A DNA stretch of 64,000 nt from a virus. Location of the stretch: the IMG/VR virus record IMGVR_UViG_3300048591_000147, positions 250,001 through 314,000 of that record. One strand, written 5' to 3'. A model generated the notes under the pieces. It was not told the origin of the DNA, ran no database searches, and saw only the letters and a list, made by a program, of their open reading frames with translations. Of the stretch, positions 32,581 through 41,894 are shown one piece after another (positions within the stretch are counted from its first letter, which is position 1; each line of letters begins with the position of its first letter). The position numbers and the translations under genes are program-made.

Positions 32581-33984
32581 ACAAATCTAAGAAACAATCT
32601 TATCCTCAATCTCGTGGATAGTTACAAAACCAGCCACTTTGGCTTTATGGAAACTGGCACCACAGAAATCTTCTCTTACATTGAGAGTCGCGCTGGTAGC
32701 GAGTACAAAGAAACATTATTCTTCGGTCTTCAGTATTTCTTAAAGGAATATATGCAGACTCCAATCACCATGGAAATGGTGGATCAGGCAGAAAAATTCC
32801 TAACAGCACATGGCGAACCGTTCAATAGAACGGGTTGGGAATATATCGTTAACAACCTTAAGGGTAAAATCCCACTTCAAGTCCGCGCAGTGCCAGAAGG
32901 CACCATTGTAACTGAAGGCAACGTATTAGTTACCTTTGTGAACACTGATCCCAATTGTGCGTGGGTTACCGGATATTTCGAAACAGCGTTTCTTCGCGCG
33001 GTGTGGTATCCGTCCACCGTTGCTACTCGTTCGTTTAATATTAAGCGAACCATTAGCAGTTATCTACAGCGCACCGGTTCTATTGAATCTCTACCATTCA
33101 AGATGATTGACTTTGGTGCACGAGGCGTTTCCAGCCTTGAATCAAGCATGCTAGGTGGTGCTGCGCATTTAGTTAATTTCTTAGGTACTGATAATATTTC
33201 GGGCATCATTTGTTCGATGGATTATTATTATTCCAAGGAAGTTACAGGATTTTCTATCCCTGCGAGTGAGCACAGTGTTACAACAGCATGGGGCAAGAAT
33301 CGGGAAGCAGATTTCTTTTCAAATGCCATTGACGTATATGGTGGTCCCGGAAAACTAATCTCATTGGTTGCAGACTCTTATAGTTTGGAAAACGCCATTA
33401 AAATTATTGGTACAACCTTAAAACAGAAGATTATTGATAATGGGTGCACTATCGTTGTTCGCCCTGATTCTGGTGATCCTGCCAGTATGGTGCTGGTTAC
33501 TGTTAGATTGTTGGACCAGTATTTTGGCTGTAATAAGAATGCTGCTGGATATAACGTGCTGCACAACTCGGTCAGAGTTATTCAAGGTGACGGAATCACC
33601 ATTGAATCCATTAAGGAAATTTTAGATCTTCTGGAAAAGAATGGATACAGTGCCGATAACGTTACTTTCGGATGTGGTGGCTATTTGCTCCAGCAATTGA
33701 ATCGTGATACACAACGATTTGCCATGAAAGCATCCTCAGTCGTAGTTGGTGGTGATCGCAGAAATATTTGTAAGACGCCTAAGACTGATATGTCCAAGCA
33801 GTCTAAATCTGGTCGCTTGGCATATGTCAAATTTATCGGTCAAGATATTAAGCGTACCATTACTGTCGAACAGTTTGATCCAACCATCCACGAAGATTTG
33901 ATGGAAACTGTTTACAGAGATGGTGAGATTTTGAAAGTGTATACGTTTGACGAAGTTAGGGCGAATGCAACCAAGAGTTTATAA
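32578..33984 (+). CDS. nadV: Nicotinamide phosphoribosyltransferase
   Basis: 468 residues; start at 32578 set by the leader hairpin. It makes NMN from nicotinamide and PRPP, the first step of the two-step route to NAD+. Segments typical of NAMPT/NadV: LVDSYKTSHFGFM at the start, MIDFGARGVSSLESS, then VVRPDSGDPASMVLV and VIQGDGITIES, with the active-site His in SEHSV. Length equals that of KVP40 NadV and animal NAMPT (about 490). NatV at 29338 completes the pathway. Confidence 0.95.
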   Translation: MTNLRNNLILNLVDSYKTSHFGFMETGTTEIFSYIESRAGSEYKETLFFGLQYFLKEYMQTPITMEMVDQAEKFLTAHGEPFNRTGWEYIVNNLKGKIPLQVRAVPEGTIVTEGNVLVTFVNTDPNCAWVTGYFETAFLRAVWYPSTVATRSFNIKRTISSYLQRTGSIESLPFKMIDFGARGVSSLESSMLGGAAHLVNFLGTDNISGIICSMDYYYSKEVTGFSIPASEHSVTTAWGKNREADFFSNAIDVYGGPGKLISLVADSYSLENAIKIIGTTLKQKIIDNGCTIVVRPDSGDPASMVLVTVRLLDQYFGCNKNAAGYNVLHNSVRVIQGDGITIESIKEILDLLEKNGYSADNVTFGCGGYLLQQLNRDTQRFAMKASSVVVGGDRRNICKTPKTDMSKQSKSGRLAYVKFIGQDIKRTITVEQFDPTIHEDLMETVYRDGEILKVYTFDEVRANATKSL

Positions 33985-34249
33985 TCTATCTGACGATAGT
34001 AGACCAGACGATTGTGTGTACATTGGAAGGGGTTCCCTATATGGGAACCCCTTTTTGCGTGGTGAGCACGGTACACGAAGCGAAGTTATTAAAAAATATA
34101 TTGAATACGTAGAGAGCGATCCAGTGTTAAAAGGTGAAGTCATTAAAAACCTAAAAGGAAAAAATCTAGTGTGTTTCTGCAAGCCCAAAGCATGTCACGG
34201 TGACTATCTGATACAAATTTGTAATATCATTGAAGAAATAGAATTCTAG
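33965..34249 (+). CDS. DUF4326-type protein
   Basis: 94 residues from ATG 33965 (ribosome site TTAGGG); overlaps the nadV stop. The family signatures are both present: IGRGSLYGNPFLRG near residue 20 and LVCFCKPKACHGDYL near 75. Biochemical role of this domain is not known to me. Position right behind nadV suggests a link to NAD+ or ADP-ribose metabolism, which is inference. A perfect terminator hairpin lies inside its coding sequence. Confidence 0.7.
   Translation: MQPRVYNLSDDSRPDDCVYIGRGSLYGNPFLRGEHGTRSEVIKKYIEYVESDPVLKGEVIKNLKGKNLVCFCKPKACHGDYLIQICNIIEEIEF
34027..34056 (+). terminator. Terminator hairpin inside the DUF4326 coding sequence
   Basis: AAGGGGTTCCC (34027-34037) pairs fully with 34043-34053, loop TATAT, then a T run (34052-34056). 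It is as strong as the intergenic terminators, yet codes for the conserved GRGSLYGNPF segment. It may end most nadV transcripts early. Confidence 0.7.
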
Positions 34250-34264
34250 GTTATATTGTTGAAC

Positions 34265-34284
34265 TTATCATAAATATATGATAA
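34265..34284 (+). promoter_or_regulatory. Late promoter within a 7-bp inverted repeat
   Basis: TTATCAT (34265-34271) pairs with ATGATAA (34278-34284); CATAAATA (34269-34276) covers the loop. The next ATG begins at 34285. Confidence 0.5.
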
Positions 34285-34509
34285 ATGGGGATTAGTGTGG
34301 TTTATTCATTATTAAACACTTTAGATACAACTAAAATCAAAAGAAAAGAAAGCTTTGTCGAGTATGTTTTACATATTGATAAGGAAGATCATTCATTTCT
34401 AGTTCAAGAATCTTTTGCGGCGGATTTTGAGAAAGCATTCACAGAAAGTGACGTGCAGTCGTTTGAGAAGTTCATGGACCTTTTTGGTTCGACCATAATC
34501 CAGAAATAA
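34285..34509 (+). CDS. Unknown 74-residue protein
   Basis: Starts eight bases after the late-type -10, so it may be leaderless; a GTG at 34297 with GGGGA before it is an alternative. Helical, charged (RKESFVEYVLHIDKEDHSF; FEKAFTESDVQSFEKFMDL). No family recognised. It opens the structural block. Confidence 0.5.
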   Translation: MGISVVYSLLNTLDTTKIKRKESFVEYVLHIDKEDHSFLVQESFAADFEKAFTESDVQSFEKFMDLFGSTIIQK

Positions 34510-34527
34510 TATAACTAGGAAAATAAA

Positions 34528-36222
34528 ATGACAATCGCAACCGATTTTGAAATACAAAATGATGGTGACATTAGATATATTGGCGCAGCCCACGGTGCAT
34601 CTGGTGCTGGCTATTATACTGTATTAGAACTACACAGGTGGTTACAGTCTTTAGCGGCAGATTCAAGCGCAAGCGGCGATGATTTCATGGATATTACCAG
34701 AAATACACCATCTGATAAATCATTCGATACTATCATAACGCTTATCAATGGATATAATATCGATGCTACCGCTGCTGAGCATCTATATGGCGGTTCCATT
34801 ATTCAATCTTCTGGTGGTGAGATCTATGACGGTGTGCAGGTTATCGCAAACATTGGATGTCACGTAGAAATTGTTCAAAACGGTGCAGTCATTGCAAGCG
34901 ATTTTTGGAATTCAATTCCATTTGGTGAAACTGAAAAAGGTTTGAATGCTGACGCTGCAAACGGTATATCTCACAGATTCATAGTTAGAGTTAGAACTGG
35001 TGCCGCTGATATTGATGCTAGAAAATTATTATTCCAGACTAGAGAATGGGGGAAGACCTTCTCAGAGTTTAAAATTAATGGTACAGGTCGTGGTGTCAAC
35101 GTTGTGCCATTGACGTACTCTGATGACTTAAACAACGCTACAGCGAGCCTTACAGTGGCTGGTTGGACTACAATCACTAATGTCACCGAAGGCTACAATG
35201 GTATCGATGTTAACAACGATTCCGTACTAGAATATTATTACAGCGAATGGGATAAAGATATCTATTCAATTAACCAATTCTATGAATACATGAAATATGT
35301 TTCCAGAAGAGGTACGGCAGAGACAATTTATGGTCTAAACGGTGAATTGTTTAGAGGCATAACACACGAAATAACAACAGATACACCTACCGGCACATTT
35401 GATCCGTTTGAGCCTGTTTCTTGGTCCGGTGGTACTGGTCAGATGTTGGCTATTAATTCACCAACAGCACCAACTAAAATGTGGATTCAACTGTTAACTG
35501 GCGTTGCTCCAACCAATAATCAAGTAATTACTGGTGGTACTAGTACCGCTACGTGTCAAGTGAATATCACTGTAGTGGAGCGCAGCTTAAGCTTTCCATT
35601 CTGCGGTGTATCAACTGGTTCAGCATTAATCGGCGCATTTGGATTTGGTGTGGAAGCTTCTGATCTAACAAACAATGACAAAGTATTCGATTTAACAAAC
35701 ACCTTGTATCAGGCACCAAACTATGTTACATTTACGGTTAATGGTCTTGTTATAGGTGAAGACACAGTCTTAGTAACTCCTAACGATACTGGCGCGATAG
35801 ATGTCAACCAGTTTACATTAGATGGTGCCCTAACAGGTGCCGCAGTTACAAGCGTTGTAGTTAATGAAGCTATACCCACTGACACGCCAGCAACTGGTAC
35901 GATACGAATCCAGAGAACTAGTGGTGGATATTCTAAACACGTATATAGCGCTTATAATGCTGGAACAAAAACTTTCACCATCGCTTCGTATGATTTTAGC
36001 GGAGTTGGTGCAGCAGATAATGCAAATACATATTTGTCATATATTGATAAAGTAGCTACTGCCACAAGCGAAAGTTTTACGGCTGTATATGCTGGTTCAG
36101 ATAGAAGTCTATATATACGAGTAAGAGATGGTGGAGTAACTCCTATTAAAACATTTGAATCAACTGGTACATTGGGTGCCGCTGGTGGCTCTGCTACAGC
36201 AGTTAGAACGTCGGATGCATAA
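34528..36222 (+). CDS. Virion structural protein, tail/baseplate type
   Basis: 564 residues, Thr/Gly/Asn-rich with repeating beta segments (FTVNGLVIGEDTVLV, IRIQRTSGGYSKHVY). The opening TIATDFEIQNDGDIRYIG and GYYTVLELHRWLQ is of a kind I associate with large-phage tail proteins. No enzyme motif. It begins a run of five structural genes up to 41292. Confidence 0.6.
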   Translation: MTIATDFEIQNDGDIRYIGAAHGASGAGYYTVLELHRWLQSLAADSSASGDDFMDITRNTPSDKSFDTIITLINGYNIDATAAEHLYGGSIIQSSGGEIYDGVQVIANIGCHVEIVQNGAVIASDFWNSIPFGETEKGLNADAANGISHRFIVRVRTGAADIDARKLLFQTREWGKTFSEFKINGTGRGVNVVPLTYSDDLNNATASLTVAGWTTITNVTEGYNGIDVNNDSVLEYYYSEWDKDIYSINQFYEYMKYVSRRGTAETIYGLNGELFRGITHEITTDTPTGTFDPFEPVSWSGGTGQMLAINSPTAPTKMWIQLLTGVAPTNNQVITGGTSTATCQVNITVVERSLSFPFCGVSTGSALIGAFGFGVEASDLTNNDKVFDLTNTLYQAPNYVTFTVNGLVIGEDTVLVTPNDTGAIDVNQFTLDGALTGAAVTSVVVNEAIPTDTPATGTIRIQRTSGGYSKHVYSAYNAGTKTFTIASYDFSGVGAADNANTYLSYIDKVATATSESFTAVYAGSDRSLYIRVRDGGVTPIKTFESTGTLGAAGGSATAVRTSDA

Positions 36223-36224
36223 TT

Positions 36225-36386
36225 ATGAATCTACAAGAATTGATTGGCGAACTATTAACATTATCACAAGCATATCCACCAGAAACCATTGTTGCAATAC
36301 AAACTGTGGATTTTAAACATAACATATCCGCTGTAGAGGTAGAAAGCTTACCAACTGGGGTGGAAATTACACTGAGAGTACAGTAA
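36225..36386 (+). CDS. Small 53-residue protein between structural genes
   Basis: MNLQELIGELLTLSQAYPPE opens it; a beta strand pair follows (ISAVEVESLPTGVEITLRVQ). It fits exactly in the gap of its neighbours, which supports coding. No clear ribosome site, so it may depend on coupling. Function unknown. Confidence 0.5.
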   Translation: MNLQELIGELLTLSQAYPPETIVAIQTVDFKHNISAVEVESLPTGVEITLRVQ

Positions 36387-36389
36387 AAA

Positions 36390-39300
36390 ATGGCAACAAT
36401 TACATCAAATACATTTTTAGACGATGGTGTTGCCAGAACAGCAGGTGAAGCTATGGCTATCGGTAATGGTGCAATATTTACCATTAGAACTGATTCTCGC
36501 ATCCACGCTAATGCGCCAGCTTCATTTACTGGGAGTTTAGGTAGCCCTACATTTACCGGTATTGGTGGCGAATTTGTTATAGACGCCACTAATGTGAGAT
36601 GGCTTGCCTATAATTCAGGAACCGGAGTAGTGCCCCCTATTGGCACTTCGATTGTTGGAAATACCTCTGGTGCTACTGGATATTTGTTAGGGGTATGGGC
36701 ACCAGAATCTGGGACATATCCGACTACTACATGGCCCACCGTAGTACGTGCGGTAGGTGCCGCTATGCCAACTTCTGGATTTATTAAATTACGAGAAGTT
36801 AGCGGTGGACCGTATAACGCATCAGAAACTCTGACTGGTATCGGGGCATCTACAACTGCCGCAGATGTTACTGGTTGGATTGAAGTCGCATTCGACGCGG
36901 GTACTAACTTTGTGGTTGGTCGAGTTGGTAAATTTAAGACCCGTGGTGACTGGTTTTATCTTGAAAATACACAGGACGGACAAGACATACAGGTGCCTTC
37001 ATCTATTGCCGCCGGTGCCGCTCATTCATCGTATCCATTAGGAGCATGGGTGGAAACTAGTCCGGGTACGGATGAATATGAGTTTTGGCCCTGCTTACAT
37101 TCCGGGTTAATTAATATGAGTAATTTTGGTGATCTATGGGGTGAGTTCGAAGTGGACCGAAATCCTAGAGCTAAATTTTTAACTCCTAATGGCGCAGGCA
37201 CATTTGGATTCGGAGCATCCACTTATTCAGATGCTCCAACATATACGTCAGTGGCTGCTCAAGTTGGCACATACGCTGGTATTGCTATAGCTGGCACATA
37301 TACATGGGCGGCAGACGTTGTAACGGTAAACACTGCTGCAACAGCACACCTTTTGGAGGACGGGCAGACGATAGGATTAGATTTCACGTCTGGAAGTGGG
37401 GTGGACGCAGCAACATTTGTGGTAAATGTTATAGACGCATTTAATTTTTCGTGTGCGTATGTTGGCTCTGGTACTGGTGGTAACGTAACAGTGCGTCCGG
37501 GAGTAACAATAACATTTACTGCGCACGGATTAAACCAAGGTGAAGATGTTTATTGTGATTTTACTTCTGGTACAGGAGTAGATGGTACATATCAGGTATA
37601 TTCTGTAGGTTCTGCGAACGCTTATAGCGTGTCATACCCCCACACTGCCGCCCTGACAGGCGGTAATGTATCATGTATTCATTCCATTGATATAACATAT
37701 ACATCACATGGGTTAGCACAAGGTCGTCGTATTAGCATTCGATCTCCAATTACTGGCGCAATTACTGGCGGTCACTATGTTGTTAAATCCGCACCAACAG
37801 CTAACACATTGAGAATAAACCACCCAAGTTCCACCATAATATCTGGAACTTGTAGGGTCGGAAATACACTTACCTATCAACCACCGGCAGGATGTAAGGT
37901 GAGAGTACCTAACATATTTTTACAGGAGTGTGCCACTGCTACTCGTGCAGTAAATTCACAACCCAATGGTACTGTAACATCGCGCCCCGAATTCACCACC
38001 ACAACCGCTGGTGCTATTGACATTGAATATCTGTACTCTTTTTCATTACGTTCTGTTTTTGCCCAACCATATTCCGTGCGTATTCATCATTCTTGTTTAC
38101 AAGAATCATTAGATATATCAGAATGTGCTACGGCAATTGACATTAACGATGTTGGTATAGGTCATTGGTCATCACAAGACGTTAGATCATTACAACTTAC
38201 TTCAAATTTTGCTGGTGGCACTATTAGTAATGTAGTAGCACCACGAGTATCTTTAGGAACAACTGACCATGCAACAGAAATAATTTACTGTAAAGACTTA
38301 GTTATAGAGAACTTAAACACGGGTATCACAGGTTATATCCGTTCTACTGGAATACCTCTTAATATTCAGACTTGTTCTAATCTTACTATAGATGGTGTTA
38401 AAGTATTTAATGGTAATATATCTATTGCTACTAGCAATGGTGTCTATATTTCAAATATAGATTATAATGATAGATATGCTGGTTACACTTCTATCACCAC
38501 CCCACTAAATGCTGTTGTAATAGGTGCTGGATGTAATGATATTATTATTGACGGTATGACATTTGGTTTAGGTGGCACAGTTCCAAACTGTCAACCATAT
38601 ACTGGGTTAGTTTCAATTACGGGTGCGTCTAATGTAAAAATTAGAAATTTAGGAACATCTTCTAATTATCTATCGACTGGTGAATGGGCTCCAAATTTAG
38701 TTGCTACTGGTGTTGTACACACTTCAGGGGGTAACAATTCGAATATATCTATACAAAAAGTGTTTGTAAATAAAATGAGAACCGGGTTAGTTTCCACAAT
38801 TAACTCAGATAAAAATGTATTATATGAACAGATTTTATCTAGTGATCCATGCCTTCACAGCGCTAAGGCGGCGTATATTTCGCTCGTTGCTTCTCTGGAT
38901 ACTGATATTAAGGGTATGACAACTGGTGGGTATCCAGTTACAGCCCAAGTTTCCGTATACGGAACACATTGGTATGATATGTTCTTGGGAACTGCATATG
39001 GTGCTTTGATATTGGCTATGAATGAGCCAACGACAGATACATCACCATATTACACCAATAATGCTGGTATCGTGAAATTTAATTCATCCGGTGGCGTTGA
39101 AATGCGTGCTATAGGTGCAACCAGTACTTGGGAAACTCCATATTATATACAAGGGCACACGGGATTCCAAAACGTGTCACCAGTGATGTCAGGTGGTACT
39201 ATAGGTAACTATAGATTTAAATATCAGATAGATTTAAATGACGGTAATAGTTGGTCTACATTATCAGCCCAATTAACTGCCGCACAATTAGCAACCGCGT

Positions 39301-39749
39301 TAAACGGTGAGATTGTCGATCCTGTTGATGGCTTTAAACTTCGTATCCAAATTGAAACCACTACGGGTAATGCAACAGCAATAACATTCCTAAGAATTTA
39401 TACCACAACTAGTACAGCAGCACAAAATGCTATTAACTATCCCCTTGATATTGTTCCAATTACTGTTACTGTTAAAGATGTTAACACTGGTGATCCTATA
39501 GAAAATGCTAGAGTTTTCATAGAAGCTGCTGCCGGTGGTCCAGCTACATTAGGGACTGATATATTAACCGGCTTAACGAATGCTAGTGGAATACTAACTG
39601 GTACAACAGAATATGTAGATCAACCTATATCTGGTCGTGTTAGACGTGCAAGTGTTGCGTATGGTACTCTATATAAGAGTGCAACTATAAGTTCTACAAT
39701 CGAATCAGATGGATTGAATTTGACTGTTCTTATGATACCGGACGAATGA
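36390..39749 (+). CDS. Large fibre or tailspike-like protein
   Basis: 1119 residues. Middle part (about 560-800) looks like a right-handed beta-helix with short strand repeats (NLTIDGVKVFNGNISIATSN, VYISNIDYND, DIIIDGMTFGLGG, SNVKIRNLGTSS), as in tailspikes that bind or cut polysaccharide. Two earlier sections repeat a V-x-F-T-x-HGL pattern (ITFTAHGLNQGEDVY; ITYTSHGLAQGRRIS). The C-terminus (1000-1119) is an Ig/transthyretin-like domain (TVTVKDVNTGDPIENARVF). Likely a host-contact protein; catalytic residues are not visible. Confidence 0.6.
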   Translation: MATITSNTFLDDGVARTAGEAMAIGNGAIFTIRTDSRIHANAPASFTGSLGSPTFTGIGGEFVIDATNVRWLAYNSGTGVVPPIGTSIVGNTSGATGYLLGVWAPESGTYPTTTWPTVVRAVGAAMPTSGFIKLREVSGGPYNASETLTGIGASTTAADVTGWIEVAFDAGTNFVVGRVGKFKTRGDWFYLENTQDGQDIQVPSSIAAGAAHSSYPLGAWVETSPGTDEYEFWPCLHSGLINMSNFGDLWGEFEVDRNPRAKFLTPNGAGTFGFGASTYSDAPTYTSVAAQVGTYAGIAIAGTYTWAADVVTVNTAATAHLLEDGQTIGLDFTSGSGVDAATFVVNVIDAFNFSCAYVGSGTGGNVTVRPGVTITFTAHGLNQGEDVYCDFTSGTGVDGTYQVYSVGSANAYSVSYPHTAALTGGNVSCIHSIDITYTSHGLAQGRRISIRSPITGAITGGHYVVKSAPTANTLRINHPSSTIISGTCRVGNTLTYQPPAGCKVRVPNIFLQECATATRAVNSQPNGTVTSRPEFTTTTAGAIDIEYLYSFSLRSVFAQPYSVRIHHSCLQESLDISECATAIDINDVGIGHWSSQDVRSLQLTSNFAGGTISNVVAPRVSLGTTDHATEIIYCKDLVIENLNTGITGYIRSTGIPLNIQTCSNLTIDGVKVFNGNISIATSNGVYISNIDYNDRYAGYTSITTPLNAVVIGAGCNDIIIDGMTFGLGGTVPNCQPYTGLVSITGASNVKIRNLGTSSNYLSTGEWAPNLVATGVVHTSGGNNSNISIQKVFVNKMRTGLVSTINSDKNVLYEQILSSDPCLHSAKAAYISLVASLDTDIKGMTTGGYPVTAQVSVYGTHWYDMFLGTAYGALILAMNEPTTDTSPYYTNNAGIVKFNSSGGVEMRAIGATSTWETPYYIQGHTGFQNVSPVMSGGTIGNYRFKYQIDLNDGNSWSTLSAQLTAAQLATALNGEIVDPVDGFKLRIQIETTTGNATAITFLRIYTTTSTAAQNAINYPLDIVPITVTVKDVNTGDPIENARVFIEAAAGGPATLGTDILTGLTNASGILTGTTEYVDQPISGRVRRASVAYGTLYKSATISSTIESDGLNLTVLMIPDE

Positions 39750-39753
39750 CCCT

Positions 39754-40530
39754 ATGGCGATTACAATTGATTGGAACACAAAAATAATTTCGGTTCCCCA
39801 ATCGGATTTGACATTGATTTCTCCAAATATTTATGAATTGGATGTCGATTGGTTTAGATTGCAACTTAAATCTATTGAGGATAGTGAAGAGGGTATAGTA
39901 TTCCCTAGCACTCACGAGCATGTACAGGAATCTGTATTATCGGGTGTTACATATGCTAGACAGGTTAAAATTATAAATGGGTATACAGTTACATTTGAGG
40001 ATGGGCCTTATACTATCCGTTGTGTTGGTGCAAACCATAATCTTGGTGATGTTAAAAACGTGAATCAAGTATCATTGATCATCGGTAACTCTGGTGGTCT
40101 TATCGTCACTTCATCGTCTGGTGGTTCTTCTGGACCAACGGCAGCACAGATAGCAACCGAAGTTTGGGAAAGATTATTAGCATCACACACAAACCCATTA
40201 ACTATGGGTGGTATGATCAATCTACTTAATACAAGAACACAAAATATCGTTAATTACTGTGTCGGTTTGGATCTTAAAGCTGATCTGAATTTAGGCAAGA
40301 CTGATGATGTATTAGTTGACACAGCATCTTTAATCAATAGTCTACAATCGGCCATAGATTTGGTTAATGAAATCTTGAAATATAGTTCTAATAGAACTAA
40401 GATAGATCGAAATGCGAAAACACTTACCATCTATGATGATAATGGCACAACACCATTAAGGGTTTTTGACTTGAAAGATTTCAATGGTGTTGCTTCCATA
40501 TCTGAGATCGCTGAAAGAGCGCCGCGATAA
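39754..40530 (+). CDS. Virion structural protein
   Basis: 258 residues. Beta-rich N-terminal half (KIISVPQSDLTLISPNIYEL, then YTVTFEDGPYTIRCVGANH), a Gly/Ser hinge (SSSGGSSGP) and a helical part (AAQIATEVWERLLAS). The end (TLTIYDDNGTTPLRVFDLKD) is a common closing motif of phage virion proteins of this layout. Confidence 0.6.
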   Translation: MAITIDWNTKIISVPQSDLTLISPNIYELDVDWFRLQLKSIEDSEEGIVFPSTHEHVQESVLSGVTYARQVKIINGYTVTFEDGPYTIRCVGANHNLGDVKNVNQVSLIIGNSGGLIVTSSSGGSSGPTAAQIATEVWERLLASHTNPLTMGGMINLLNTRTQNIVNYCVGLDLKADLNLGKTDDVLVDTASLINSLQSAIDLVNEILKYSSNRTKIDRNAKTLTIYDDNGTTPLRVFDLKDFNGVASISEIAERAPR

Positions 40531-40877
40531 TGGATTCATTAGGTGGCATATTAACTGGTGGACTACTCGGTAATCCCATACTAGGATATTTTAACTTAAG
40601 CCTCTTCAATATTATTGAAATTCAAGTTGAGAGAGTCATAGGACATTCGGTTGGTTACACTGATTACGTAGAAGACGAACCGGGTAAATTAACATTTAAA
40701 ATAAATATGTTTAAGAATAGTTACATTAAAACATTCACTATTTCCAATAATAAAATAAATATAATGATGAGGCTGATTAAAACTTTTAAGAAGCTTAAGA
40801 AACGAATTCTGAACGTAACGATGAACAAACAAATCAAGATTGATAACATAAAGGTCAAAATCAATGCAAAAAATTAA
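40530..40877 (+). CDS. Small protein with hydrophobic start and basic end
   Basis: 115 residues. Residues 1-30 are Gly/Leu-rich and hydrophobic (SLGGILTGGLLGNPILGYF), residues 76-115 strongly basic (KTFKKLKKRILNVTMNKQ). Could contact membrane or nucleic acid. No family recognised. Confidence 0.55.
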   Translation: MDSLGGILTGGLLGNPILGYFNLSLFNIIEIQVERVIGHSVGYTDYVEDEPGKLTFKINMFKNSYIKTFTISNNKINIMMRLIKTFKKLKKRILNVTMNKQIKIDNIKVKINAKN

Positions 40878-41292
40878 CATAGAACAAGAATCGTCTTTCG
40901 AGCTTGAAATGGAAATTCACGGTGACGTGCCATCCGGTACGAAAAGTAATTTATTCTTTACGATAATCTCAGAAAAAATGCGACTATCGTTTGAAGGTGA
41001 GAAGCTTGACAACGGTGTGTATAAGATAGATATTCCAGTGTTGAAGAATATATTGGAAGCTGGTAAATATGAATTTGAGGTTAATGTATTAATCGATGGT
41101 AAATATTTCTCACCAATAACAGAATCAATAGAATTGATTGAAGAGATCAAGCCTGTCGTAAAGATGAAAGAGGCAGAGAAGACCAACGGCGGCATTTCTG
41201 TAAAAATAAATGAGACAACTAAAGTTGCGCCTGCGGTGAAAGATGTACCTAAGAAGGTCGTACTAGAGAGAGTTGGAACGGTAGAAAGATAA
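40864..41292 (+). CDS. Beta-sandwich structural-type protein
   Basis: 142 residues. The first 90 residues alternate strands (FELEMEIHGDVPSGTKSNLF; KYEFEVNVLIDGKYFSP), an Ig-like outline; the end is Lys/Val-rich and probably flexible. It closes the structural block and is followed by a terminator/promoter hairpin. Confidence 0.55.
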   Translation: MQKINIEQESSFELEMEIHGDVPSGTKSNLFFTIISEKMRLSFEGEKLDNGVYKIDIPVLKNILEAGKYEFEVNVLIDGKYFSPITESIELIEEIKPVVKMKEAEKTNGGISVKINETTKVAPAVKDVPKKVVLERVGTVER

Positions 41293-41305
41293 AGTTATCC
41301 AATGT

Positions 41306-41350
41306 TTGACTCGAAACCAGTGGCTATGTTATAGTAGCCACTGGTTTTTT
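41306..41350 (+). promoter_or_regulatory. Terminator hairpin with a promoter in its loop
   Basis: AAACCAGTGGCTA (41314-41326) pairs fully with 41335-41347 and a T run follows. TTGACT (41306-41311), 18-base spacer and TATAGT (41330-41335) form a sigma70-like promoter whose -10 lies in the loop. So upstream structural transcripts end where the accessory transcript starts. Confidence 0.65.
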
Positions 41351-41363
41351 TATTGGAGATTTT

Positions 41364-41894
41364 ATGCATAATTTTAAACAAAAAGTTCCCGGTCATTTTG
41401 AGAATGATCAGTATGTTTTCTTTTGGGCTGGTCCGTTTTCAAATTGGCACCCTTGTAAATATCGTTTTAATGATCTAGAGTTCAATTGTTCAGAGCAACA
41501 GTTTATTGCTCATAAAGCAATTCTGTTTGATGATAAAGCAGCGTTTAATGCAGTCATGAATTCTGACGATCCAGCGGTACAAAAACGTGCTGGTAGATTG
41601 ATTGAAAATTTTGATCAGACAGTCTGGGATCAAAATAAAGTCGAATTAATGCAACTAGCGGTATACCTAAAATTCAGTCAGAATGAAGATCTTAAGAAAA
41701 TCCTTCTGGACACTGGAGACAAAATTTTGGTAGAAGCTAGCCCATACGATAAGATATGGGGCATAGGAATGGGCGCTGATCATAAGGACATTTTGGATGA
41801 ATCAAAGTGGAATGGCGAAAACCTATTGGGTAAGGTACTGATGGAGGTTCGTGATTTGATTAGGGAAGATATCGTTCAAGATTTGGAATCGTAA
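41364..41894 (+). CDS. NADAR-family protein
   Basis: 176 residues. NADAR signatures: FSNWHPC, FNCSEQQFIAHKA and KIWGIGMGADHKD, all close to YbiA-type proteins. The family acts on N-glycosidic bonds; members remove ADP-ribose from guanine in nucleic acid or process related metabolites. In phage it could undo DarT-type DNA ADP-ribosylation or other NAD+-using defence. GGAGATTTT gives a good ribosome site. It opens a metabolic gene run. Confidence 0.85.
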   Translation: MHNFKQKVPGHFENDQYVFFWAGPFSNWHPCKYRFNDLEFNCSEQQFIAHKAILFDDKAAFNAVMNSDDPAVQKRAGRLIENFDQTVWDQNKVELMQLAVYLKFSQNEDLKKILLDTGDKILVEASPYDKIWGIGMGADHKDILDESKWNGENLLGKVLMEVRDLIREDIVQDLES

